This document shows, in pieces, positions 1 through 10,358 of a stretch of 64,000 nucleotides of DNA; position 1 is the first letter of the stretch; each line of letters begins with the position of its first letter. The stretch is from Pempheris klunzingeri (Eukaryota; Chordata; Actinopteri; Acropomatiformes; Pempheridae). The stretch is taken from NCBI RefSeq assembly GCF_042242105.1, contig NC_092013.1:9074618-9138617 (forward strand), given 5' to 3'. A program made the translations under genes and the position numbers. Below the pieces are notes generated by a model. The model saw only the letters and a list, made by a program, of their open reading frames with translations, did not search any database and was not told the DNA's origin.

Positions 1-1929
1 CGTAGGATTTGTTGACCACAAAATCTAGAATATCACCAGCCTTATCCATTAACCATTTTTGTAGGCCAATGCTTCAAAGGACAGACTACAAAAATGACAC
101 CTTGTCAATTTTATGCCAGGATTCAATTAATGAAATAAAAATTGAACGCATAGAGAAATGACTTTGAGTACTCACCTTCCCCAACAGAAAGCTAAAGATA
201 TGTTTGGAGAGACAGTATAGAAACTATAATCTGATAAAGAATGTATCACTTCATATCACATTTACACAAAGGAAGCCAGTGATGTTCAAAAAGATTTAAT
301 TATCAAATATTCTCTTTTAATACTCCTGCACCATTTGTATGAAAGCCCAGTATTTTTAAAGTCCACACACAAACGAAACACATACAGTAGGAGAAAGAAG
401 GATTCTTCATAATGTTTTATAGCTGCTCATCTTCTCATCACATTTCACTGTGACTCCTTAGGAAGCTTCTTAAGTTCATTTTGAGATGAAAATAAAAAAT
501 AAATGCAACATATTAAAAACAACCTGCAAATTTCAGAAGAATATGGAAGACAGTAGGAGGGTTTCACGAGCAAGGAGCTGAGGTTGGAGTGACCTATTTG
601 CAGGCAAAGACAAGAAACCAGTTGACGCTTATGCATGTGGATTTTCAAGTGCTGTTGGGTGATAACAAATCATAGAAAGGGTTTACTGTGCTGCATCTAA
701 TTGTGGATACAAGGAGACAAGGAGAAATGTGCTTTGACTTAATTCAATCTTAAGATGGACTGCTCCTCTGTAGTTAAGGATTTCACTGCCTCAGGAACAT
801 GTGAACAGGATTTAGTTCTTGTAGATCCTAAACCAGCTGTCATCACTTGATGTCCTTCCAGTTTAGTGGTGTGAAGTGCACGTTCAAGTATTGTATGTTG
901 GTTTTGTCCTGACACTCGCACACCTCAGGCACTTCATATCAAAAGCTGGCACAAATCTGAAGTCGTATTCATCAGCGGTGAGTACAAAATGAATTCGGAT
1001 GGTGACACTGAAATAGATTATGTCCCATCTGTAATAAATGGGGCTCGCTGCGCGTGATATTTGGAATGAAAACTCACTTAGTGTCACTTATTATGTTTCA
1101 AGGACTGAGGCTTTATCAAAAGGCACTTTGCATTTTCATTCAGCAAGTAAATTTTTGTTCTTAAAAGCACAAGAAATATGTTGTTAAGGGACATGAGGTT
1201 CAACAGGAACCCTGCCAGCATCAGCCTTTACAAGGTGGCAGCACAAGAGTTATGGCAGAACATTTTGTTTAGCTTAAGGCAATAAGGTTTGTAACTGGTA
1301 GTATCAAAATAAGAGGAAACTTTGGTCCGAGACCTTCCACAGGAGCACGATTAGGACTAAATCTATCTTTTGTGATACAAAGTAAATGTTTTCCTTTTGA
1401 AAAGTGGGACTCCACAGTTGTTTAAAGGAACAGGATGTGTGTTCTGCCTGCCTTTTTCTACTCAATCTACAATCTCAGCTTAGTGGGATCAAAAAGCAAC
1501 TTAGAAACGTTTTTGAGAGTTAGTGTGTTTCTCTTGTTTTTAGGAAAAGCTGAGTATGTACACTGCATTGCATCTACCCAAATGTCCATGTCTTACAAGC
1601 TGCATAGCAGGACAACATTGACACATCCAGCACAGCAATAAAGTCATTTTACAAATGCACACAAAAATATATATAAACTGTGTCCTGAACTGTTAAAACC
1701 ATTTCAGCTTTCACTGAAGTGACGCAAATGTTTATGCAGTACTCACACAGGTACCATATTCAATTTTAAAACTTAATGTTAGAAAAATAATGGTCTCTTG
1801 AACAATGTCAGACTTTTGTCAGCACACAAGTCCATGTGATAGACAGAGGTTCACCAGTAGAGTCCAATGATAGAACCTCACATTAGGGGCTTGTGTGTGT
1901 CGGTCATGTTTTTTTTTTTTTTTTTTTTC
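1..1929 (-). other. nr4a1 3' UTR and downstream spacer
   Basis: No coding exon is recognisable here. A 20-base T run (1909-1928) is one base beyond the nr4a1 stop, so the mRNA carries an A20 tract directly after TGA. ATTTA pentamers on the transcript strand lie at 1035-1039, 1148-1152, 1358-1362 and 1383-1387, which fits the unstable immediate-early transcript expected for NR4A1. I could not fix a poly(A) site. Confidence 0.5.
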
Positions 1930-4797
1930 TCAGAAGGGTAGAGTATCCATAAAGATTTTATCCACTATTGGTGGAGGGGGCACCAGGTCCTCCAGTTTCA
2001 AGTAGAAGATGCGCTGCAGGCCCTGTGTGCATAGAGTCCTCAGTTCGGGGAGTTTCCCCAGAAGACGAGAAAGGTAGTTAGGCTGGGTCCGATTCGGTTC
2101 TGATCCGTTTCCACTCACGTGTTCCCTTAAACAAGTGATGAGATGATTCTGAAAGTCCTCGACCCGTTTGGGCTCTTTGAGGCCATGGCGATCTAGATGC
2201 AAAAGATGTACTCATGAAAAACACAGTCCTGAATGTAAACATGAAATGAAAACACACTTTTTTTGAGATTTGCTGTAATGAAAAGCAAACAGAAGCTCTC
2301 ACCGGTGATGATAACTAGCGCTGCAAGGCAGGCAAACAAGGAGATATCCAAGTTCATGCGGTGAAGGCTCTGGGAGAAATCCATGATGGAGTCAATCCAG
2401 TCACCAAAACTGTGAACACACTGCAGTCGGTGGAGGACCAAACCGTTACAGAAGATCAGCTTGTTCTTCTCGGGGTTCGACCTGCACAGTTTCAAACCAA
2501 TAGTACAGTCAGTGAATTGAAAGGTGCATTTATGTAGTATCTAGTATCAGTTTAACTGTGAAAGAAGCCAACCTGTATGCGAGTCGCAGAATAAAGAGCT
2601 CAACAAATGCGGATTCAAGGAGCAGCTCCTGGTCCTCTGCGCAGAAATCTGTGAATCCTGGGATGGTTTCAGCCCAGCTTCTTATTACATCCAAAGTACC
2701 TGTCAGCAGGTCATAAAACTGCTGGATGTCACTGGCATCCTCCTTTTCTTTCAGGTTGTCTGTTGTCTCTTGGTACTGAAGAGGAAGAGAGGGGAAGGGT
2801 CAGTGCCAATACCATCAATGAGATGTTCTCTGTCTATGCCTTCATTTGACATCCTGTATTAGGTGTAACTGATGCAACTAGAACAAAAGGAGCTCTGGAC
2901 ACGATGCAAATCTTGAGTTTTACCTTGGAGTAGTCAAGCTTTCCGACGGTTGGATTTGAGTCCAAATGAGCCCTGACAAGACATCCTATGATGTTGACAC
3001 TGGGGGTTGTGGATGAAGCTTCGCCCACAGTCTTGGGTTTGGAGGGGAGACGACCCCGTCGACCTTTGAGGCTGTCAGTGCGGACAACTAAGAGAAGGAC
3101 AGAAAAGTAGAGGGGAACACTTAAAGCACATGCTTGTGACTCTCACAAGGCCCCCGCTCGATGCTGCACTTTGAAAAAACAACTGCTGTATCAGTTTCAG
3201 TTTCCCTTTTTCTGCAGCTGGCACTACACGGCTCCGGTTACATATGTCTGTGTTCCAAGCTTTGGTTTCACAAGACTGTCATTACAAACCTCGGATTCTT
3301 GTCGTCGTATATTAGTCACCGAAAGCTTTAAGAGAGTCTGACATTGCATTACCTTCTTTGACCATTCCCACTGCGAGACATTTCTGGAAACGGCAGAACT
3401 GGCAGCGGTTTCTCCTCCTCTTGTCCACTGGACAGTCCTTATTGGCGAGGCACACATACTTTGCATTTTTCTGTACAGTTCGCTATAAAATAGGGGAAAA
3501 AAATTACATTACTAAAGGTTTTTCATGCTGCACACATATAAGAAGGTACCAGGCAGAAACACACCAATGAATCTGCATACTACTTTTTTTTTATTTTTAA
3601 TCCACTCAACTTCCTTATTATTGGCATGTCCAAAAGGCTTCTCCCATTTTGGACCTGCATTTCTGGGACTGAAATGTCCATTTACAGCCAATAATCGCTG
3701 GTGGATTACTGCCAAAATGACCGTATAAATCATTTTTTACACAAACACATTAAGGAAACATTGTTAAAAAGATCCCTTGAATTTGTCTTATGAACTATCT
3801 TTGGCATTTCTGTACTGCTACTACTTGTTACTTATGAGCTTACAGATGCAGATACCAATTTTGCAATAAGCTATTATCAGCAGACATGTTGTCCCCGCCA
3901 ATTAATCAATCAGATTCTACTCAGTTGAATAAACTGTCAAAACCTTGTTCAGCGATTTACCTTAAAGAAACCTTTGCAGCCCTCACAGGTGCGGACTCCA
4001 TAGTGCTGGCAGGAAGCGTTGTCACCACAAACTGCACAGCGGCCCTCGCTGGATCCTGGGTTGTAGGCTTTAGGAGACGTCATGGGGTCCTCAACTATCC
4101 TGGGGCTTTCCATGGGTCCCTGCTCCAGGGACATGGGGGGACAATGAAGTGGAGAGACATGCTGGTGAGGAGACAGGAAGAAAGGGTCGTCGTGGCCGGG
4201 CTGAACATCCTGATGATGCCCCAGAGGAGAGTGCTGCTCTGGTGTGGGGCTGAAGGAGAAAAAGGAGAACTGTTGGGCCATGGCGGCCTTATCAGCCCCA
4301 GAGGAGGGGGGCGCTGAGGGGTAGGGGCTGAAAGGTGAATCCCAGACAGGCGCAGATTGGGTCTGAAAGCTTGGTGTTGAAGGAGAACCAGCGGCATAAA
4401 CGGGGCTGCCATAGTAGTCAGAGCCACATGACGACAGTGTTTCATCGAGACAGCTAAGTGCAAAGGATCCTGGGTAACAGCCATACACCTGGAGATCATC
4501 CAGCTTGAAGGCCTGGCTCTGCATCTGAGGGTTGCAGCTTTCAGCTACCGTGGCGTGGCTGAATGAAACTGTAGAGGCGGGAGCAGAGGTGGTAATCTTG
4601 CAGGAATAAGCATCAAACTCCCCCATGTAGCCATTTCCCACCAATGTGTTGATGCTGGGCAACGAAGATGTAGACAGCTGGTCCTTCTGGCCACTGATCT
4701 CCATCACCAGTTTGGCACTGAGGTCAGAATTCAAGAACTCAGAGCTGAAGTAGGTGTCATAGGGCAGGGATGCATACTGGGTTTGCACACAGGGCAT
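1930..4797 (-). CDS. nr4a1: Nuclear receptor NR4A1 (Nur77/NGFI-B)
   Basis: Immediate-early orphan nuclear receptor that acts in the nucleus as a ligand-independent transcription factor on NBRE/NurRE sites. Coding exons in gene order: 4797-3961, 3482-3353, 3087-2924, 2775-2573, 2481-2303, 2192-1930. All joins are GT-AG and keep phase, giving 591 aa (human is 598). The start is the ATG at 4795-4797 (MPCVQTQY), two bases inside the exon after the acceptor; the upstream in-frame TTG is intronic. Residues 1-250 are an S/P/Q-rich AF-1 region. The zinc-finger DNA-binding domain starts with [18 protein letters not shown] at about 254 and carries the P-box CEGCKGFFK. The A-box-like [11 protein letters not shown] follows. 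The rest is the ligand-binding domain, ending in the AF-2 helix [10 protein letters not shown]. Exons of 130, 164 and 203 nt equal the sizes I recall for mammals. Regulation: see the promoter entry. Confidence 0.97.
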
Positions 4798-6074
4798 CGC
4801 TAAAACAGAAGACAGCAATAATTAATACTTACAGAATTTTTTAATCCTCCTTCTGTAACCAGTAGCCTACATCAACACCTTGACCACACAACGTCTCGTT
4901 TCCTCTACATGCCACTTATCTACCTCCAGGGCCAATCAGTCCTCTTTAGAAAATGCAGAGGCTGGTCCAGTGGAGCAATCAGATATTGTGTTACTGGCTG
5001 TTAATGCTCTGAAAACCTCCTTCAGTGGAGGGCCACACTCTTTCACAGGGACCATACCAAGGAGTGCAGCATATTGTATTTCAGGGTGGGCTGAATGCCA
5101 GCTGAAATGGGAAAGGTGGCAGAGCCTGTTTAAGCATGTGTGTGCATGTGTGTGCGCATGGTTGGGTGAATGGGCGTGTATCCACAAGTGTGAAGTTCTT
5201 CACTCTTTCATCAAAACATAAGTGAAAGACATCTCACAAGAACTCTGGGCCATTATTTGAAAATTATTCAAACTTAAACCAAACTGTTAAACTGTTTTCC
5301 TAAACTCATGAATTAAGCTCGACCTATAGGGAGATCGCACTGCTCAAGTGTGTTATATGTCCTATAAATATACCCTACTTTATACGTCCTCTCACTGTAC
5401 AACAGAAATAGACCCATACATAAAACATACAACTTATCATATCATGAAAAAGTCATTGAGTTGAGAGTGCAGACCAGACAGCTGATAAAACTCCTGCGTT
5501 AGCTCTCATAGTACAGTTGCAGCAGTAGTTTTATTACTAGCAGGAGTCACTTAAGTCAAAATTCAGGGCTTTTTCCTACTTTAACAGCTATCTATCATAT
5601 TTATGGAATTGCTATTTCCATAATAATCAATTTACACTCAGTTATCAAGTTTATTAGTTGCACTTAGTTAAAACCGCCAACCCCCTTTTTTTTTTTTATC
5701 AATAAGGGTAGTCTAACTGAATCATCACCTCTCTAAAATAAAATCAAGAAAACTGAACATTAAAACCTTGATGAAGGTAGGATTTATTACAAAGCTGTAA
5801 TGTAGACTGCATTAGTTTTAGCAAAGTGTATCCTAACAAACTTGCCAATGAGAGCATAGCTCCAGAGATGGAGGCTGGAGCACACATGGCATCTTTAAAC
5901 ATGACATTAATTGAGCACAAGACTGCAAATGTTTAATTGTAGTTCAGTCGGTCTTGTCCTATGAGCTTAAAGCACTATGCAAGTAGTTATAATGGAGCAC
6001 AAAGGCAAACACATAAATCTGAAAGTGCCTCCTCATACATCTCATATGAAAGCAAACAGTCCACTCTCACTCAC

Positions 6075-6215
6075 CTGCTTCATGTAAATATCCAGATTTC
6101 AAGGGTTTTCATTTATTCCAAGCGAGTGAAACTGATGAATGTCACCTCTGCCAGCTGCTGTCAGTACACACACTCGCCCAGGCACATTCACACACATACA
6201 CACACTGGGTCAGAC
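6075..6215 (-). other. nr4a1: nr4a1 noncoding exon 1 (5' UTR)
   Basis: The minus strand reads CATGAAGCAG|GTGAGTGAG at 6084-6067, a consensus donor, with the matching acceptor TTCTGTTTTAG|CG just before the ATG exon (exon starts at 4799). This gives an intron of about 1.3 kb between the leader and the coding exon. The donor end (6075) is read directly. The 5' end (about 6215) is inferred from a weak AATAAAA-type TATA at 6243-6250. Confidence 0.6.
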
Positions 6216-6239
6216 CAACGCAGGAGGCTCCATACACTC

Positions 6240-6490
6240 TTGTTTTATTTTGGCTGCGTCGACAACAAAGGCGGGTCAATGGCCAAACATGGTGAACGGG
6301 GCGGTGGAACGTTCCGGACGGCGAGCCAATCAGCGCCAGGTTCGACACCGACGTTCTTCCGTGTGACGCACGCTCGGGATTCCATTGACGCAAGAGCCCG
6401 GGTAGCGTGCGTTCTAAATATAAACCCGCAACGACAGCGGTGCTCACGTGGGGCTATTAGTGGATGAAAAATGGCTAAAAATAGCGGCAG
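6240..6490 (-). promoter_or_regulatory. nr4a1: nr4a1 proximal promoter with MEF2, CRE/AP1-like, CCAAT and GC elements
   Basis: Elements read directly: two matches to the MEF2 consensus YTAWWWWTAR, at 6414-6423 (CTAAATATAA) and 6475-6484 (CTAAAAATAG); two copies of TGACGCA (TGCGTCA on the gene strand) at 6364-6370 and 6386-6392; a CCAAT box at 6326-6330; a GC box GGGGCGG at 6298-6304; an E-box CACGTG at 6445-6450; and a palindromic GGAACGTTCC at 6306-6315. Mammalian Nur77 promoters are known to use a MEF2 pair and AP1/CRE-like TGCGTCA elements for rapid calcium and growth-factor induction, so the architecture fits. Confidence 0.75.
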
Positions 6491-7692
6491 TCTGGAGGTG
6501 CAGACGTTTTATGGCTGGAAATGTAGATATTTTACACGTTTACAACATGGAGGTGTGTTTGCGCATGGCACACCAGGAAACACCTGTTGTTTTTGTTTTT
6601 TTCTTTTTCATAAAAAAAGCTAAAAAAAAAACTCTTCGAGGAAAGGGCACACACTCAGCATCTAAATTATAAAAACATAATGATTTTTTATGATTTTAAA
6701 GTTTTTGTTACAAGTTATGGAGATCCAGTGTTACTGTTTCCATACTAAAGAACACTCTAAGTAAAAACAAGTAGGATTTTGAGAGAAGTAGGATTAAATA
6801 AAACTGTAAAGAATGAATAAAAGATTGATTCCATTATTTTACAGTTTCATGGTTGTATTCTTTCTGCTATTGATTATTTATTTCATAATGTTTTATTAGC
6901 TGTTTAACATTGAACACTCTGGGTCTCTGTACCAATTTCACTTATATCAAGGCCCATGACTATCTGTACCAGGGCTTTTTATCTCATCACACGATCCCCA
7001 TCAGCAGATGGAGTTCCCACTGCTGACCACTTGGCATAGAATTGGATGTGGTGTTTCTGTTTCACTACCAATTATCCCTCAGAGACAAATAAATTGATGT
7101 GGATACTTTGACTTGTTTTCAACTTAGAGATGATTACATATGATCCAGTTAAAGTAATGAACAGTGAATGACACAAGACATAATTAGACAATGTTTCTCT
7201 CCTTCAGCATAATCAATCCTCTGAGAACTGGGAACAAAAAGCTTAATCTTGACCCTCAAAACATGCCACTTACAACAATTTACCCTTTGAAGATGTGAAT
7301 TCACAAGCCATTTTGTACAGTAATGTCATCATCAGAGTATTTGTACTATGGGTGTCACAGCCACAGCTGCAAATGTCCATTTGTCATCATCAATTTAAAT
7401 ATCACCTAATACCCCTCATGTCATAACTTCTCCACAACAACCAACACACAGTAACACTCTAACCCTCTCCAGGGACCTTCTGGCGTGATCTAGTTTCTTT
7501 GTCACATATGGGGAAAGAGAGAGGGATCATTCAGGGTGAGAGGCAGTTGGAGAGGGAAGAACCTGCAGCTTAATGTGGAGTTAATAGAGATGATTACAGG
7601 GGTTAGAGCATGACGCAGTGTTGTGTGCAGAATGAATATAAAAAATAAGAGACTAGACTCAACATGTTCTTTGTGTCACTCTGTTATGCAAG

Positions 7693-7717
7693 AACACACA
7701 CACACACACACACACAC
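7693..7717. repeat. (CA)n microsatellite
   Basis: About twelve uninterrupted CA units in the spacer upstream of nr4a1. Confidence 0.95.
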
Positions 7718-8089
7718 GGCGGCCAGCCACGTATAAACACTGACAAAACAGCACACACATGCTATTCAAACATCGCACACTGAGCATTATCAAGAGCATT
7801 TGCCTGGAATAATGGAAGAATTACAATACAATTTTAACCTCTGGAATACTTTACTAAACATTATTCACTGGTTTTACTATAAAAAGTGGGCCTACAAACT
7901 GAGATTTCAATGCAATATGTTTCACATTTTGACAATTTTTGTAGAATTAAACAGTCCTTGTTGTTTATCCAATACAGTGTGAGTGTTTAACCTTAGTATG
8001 CAGAAATGTTAAAACATGTTAAAGCTGTACTCATGTCAATTTATGAGATTATAATGGTGCTTTGTTGTTTAGCAGCAGTGCAAACTAAC

Positions 8090-8212
8090 AAGTGCATTTA
8101 CCCAAATACTGTATTCAGGTAAAATTTTGAGATACTTGTATTAAAGTACTGAGTATTAACATTTTGTGCTACTTCATACTTTATACTTACTCTACTACAT
8201 TTCTGAGACAAG
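8090..8212 (+). repeat. Dispersed repeat, copy 1 of 3
   Basis: Shares the phrases TTTTGAGATACTTGTA and TACTCTACTACATTTCT, in order, with the reverse complement of the 21575-21690 region, and weaker similarity with 19390-19560. I recognise it as a common percomorph dispersed repeat, probably a non-autonomous DNA element. Ends are approximate. Confidence 0.5.
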
Positions 8213-9744
8213 ATTTAGATTCAGATTATTGAAACAATGATGCAATCAACAAATTGATTATGATATATTAGTACAGATGAAGTCACCCTGTAGTAATTAT
8301 AACTAGCACCATCTTTACAGGCTTATACATGACTGCATCAATAACCACTATACAATAATACAATATATATTATTTTGAAATGGTCTAATCATGCATAATG
8401 TGTTCTCTAACAACGATAAAAACTTTAGACAGACAGAATTAATTCAGTCTTACTTTGTTAATCCTGGAAAACTTTTTCATGCTCATAACAAGTCACATCT
8501 AAGTATGAGAGATTTAAGTAACTTAGATTCATAATTTCAATAAGTGTGTTGAATGCAGAGTAATACTGCACACACAATAATACACAATACAAACAAATAC
8601 ACTTTCTTTACACACATTCTTTATGGCAGATAAGCAAGGGAATGAATGTTTTTACAGGCAAGATTACAACTTGAGAGATACAACTTGTAATTTTATGACC
8701 ACCTAAACTTTATGCTGCCACTTGTTTTTTGTGGGTTTTTGTGTCATCATAATAATCAGACAGAAGGTACAGACTTACAAGTCTGTCTCATTCCAATGTA
8801 ACGTCTTGTAAAGTCTTAAATCCAATAATTCAGTCAAACAAAAACATGTAGTGTGGCAGATTGTCATTATCTTTTTTCTGCCTGTTTACCATGTGATCAG
8901 TCCGAGCACAGTTCAATAACTGTCATTCATGTGAAGCTGTAAGAGCCTTATGAGTACACATTATTGTCAAGACACACATGAAAAGGACAACTGCACAGTT
9001 TGACATTAAGAGAAGAAAATAAATTAACATACAAGCATGTTACATGTATATAAGTACACTGAAAATCCGACACAAGACTGATTCCTGAAAGTTGAAGACA
9101 CATAATGCACATCAATGAAACAAAGAAACCTTAACCGTTGCATTTTTTGTCTGATTTCATAATCGGTAGGCTAGTATTTCATTTGCTTTCCAAAAGTGTT
9201 TGTGTATTTTGTGACTGTTTTTAAGAATCCTACTCAATGGGAGAATCCTTTTACAAAGATGATGCAAAGACATAAATTGTCACATAAGTCAGAGGACAAT
9301 ATCACTGAGGAAACATTACTCAGTAACTAGCATTACTCTTGTCCAGTACACAAATGCCATGCTGTTTTTTTATACTAAATCTTTATAAAACAACATTCAG
9401 TAACATTCAATGAAGTGTTTCTCACATTATTTCTTCAACAGCTTTTTAAGAAACCATTAAAAACACTAAAATAAATACACAATACATTGTTCTTTCAGTT
9501 GGAGGAACACTGACACTTAAAGGCGTGAGGACAGACAGGTAGGACAGTGTTGCTGAACAGGATTTGCTGCTGTGAGTTTCTGAAGGCTGAACAAAGCCAG
9601 TTCGTCACCAGCTGCATGAGGAAGTACAGACAAAACGCAACAAGACATACTTTGATTCACCACAATAAAAAGCTATCACAACATAAAAATGCGCAAATAT
9701 ATTTCTCATCAACAGACTGCAGATACACGAACATGCTCTCCTCT

Positions 9745-9750
9745 TTTATT
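9745..9750 (-). other. dgka: Candidate poly(A) signal of dgka
   Basis: AATAAA on the minus strand, about 610 nt past the dgka stop codon. If used, the SINE at 9926-10211 is transcribed as part of the dgka 3' UTR. The position is read from the sequence; its use is inferred. Confidence 0.45.
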
Positions 9751-9925
9751 CACAAAAATAAAAGAATGGACGCATTACATTAAAGTTGGCACAAAATTAG
9801 CAGCGATCAGACTGAGTAGTAAGATTTGCACTTTTGACTCTGTCTGTCAGTGTGGTCTCTGCCTAAGTGCAAACTGTCTGTACTGTGAAGTAATTTAAAA
9901 TTATACCAGGGATTATTATTATTAT

Positions 9926-10211
9926 GGGGCGGGTGTGGCTCAGTGGTAGAGTGGGTCGTCCCTCAATCTGAAGGTCAGAGGTTCGATCCCCAGCTCCTAT
10001 GGGTCAACATGTTGAAGTGTCCTTGGGCAAGACACTGAACCCCAACTTGCTCCTGAAGCATGGCTTCAGTGTGTGAATGAGTGTGATCCTCCAAATTACA
10101 TTCCTCCTGTATGAATGATGTGTGAATGGGTGAATGAGGATGTCATGTAAAGCGCTTTGAGTAGTTGAAATAACTAGAAAGGCGCTATACAAATACAGAC
10201 CATTTACCATT
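9926..10211 (+). mobile_element. tRNA-derived SINE with LINE-type 3' tail
   Basis: The 5' head has a Pol III A box (TGGCTCAGTGG, 9936-9946) and B box (GGTTCGATCCC, 9980-9990) 34 bp apart, as in a tRNA. The 3' end carries the fish SINE/L2-type tail GTAAAGCGCTTTGAG and GGCGCTATACAAATACAG, and (ATT)n lies just 5'. It is antisense to dgka, apparently within its 3' UTR because a minus-strand AATAAA lies beyond it at 9745-9750. Confidence 0.85.
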
Positions 10212-10358
10212 AAGTGCAAAAGACATACACATTAATACTTAATAATAAAATTACACACTCAGAGCTGGACATTCTCTTGTAAATACTCATCCTGCATCAT
10301 TTTCACAGTAATATGTTGCGACCGTCAGCAGACAGGAGGATGCAGCGGGGTCGTTCAT

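Larger units (their letters stand above)
6490..9744. other. Intergenic spacer between dgka and nr4a1
   Basis: AT-rich DNA with no exon I can support. It contains a (CA)n tract at about 7693-7717 and one copy of a dispersed repeat near 8090-8212. Short ORFs here have no recognisable domain and random-looking composition. Confidence 0.6.

Noticed and set aside
3886-4317. 143-codon plus-strand ORF
   Set aside because: It is the antisense shadow of the nr4a1 AF-1/DBD exon, which has clear homology on the minus strand.
4797-4818. Upstream in-frame extension of NR4A1 (LLSSVLA)
   Set aside because: A consensus acceptor (TTCTGTTTTAG) lies in this stretch, so it is intron, and the family starts at MPC.
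9936-9990. tRNA gene candidate (A and B boxes)
   Set aside because: Followed by a SINE body and LINE-type tail and lacks a full cloverleaf; called a SINE instead.
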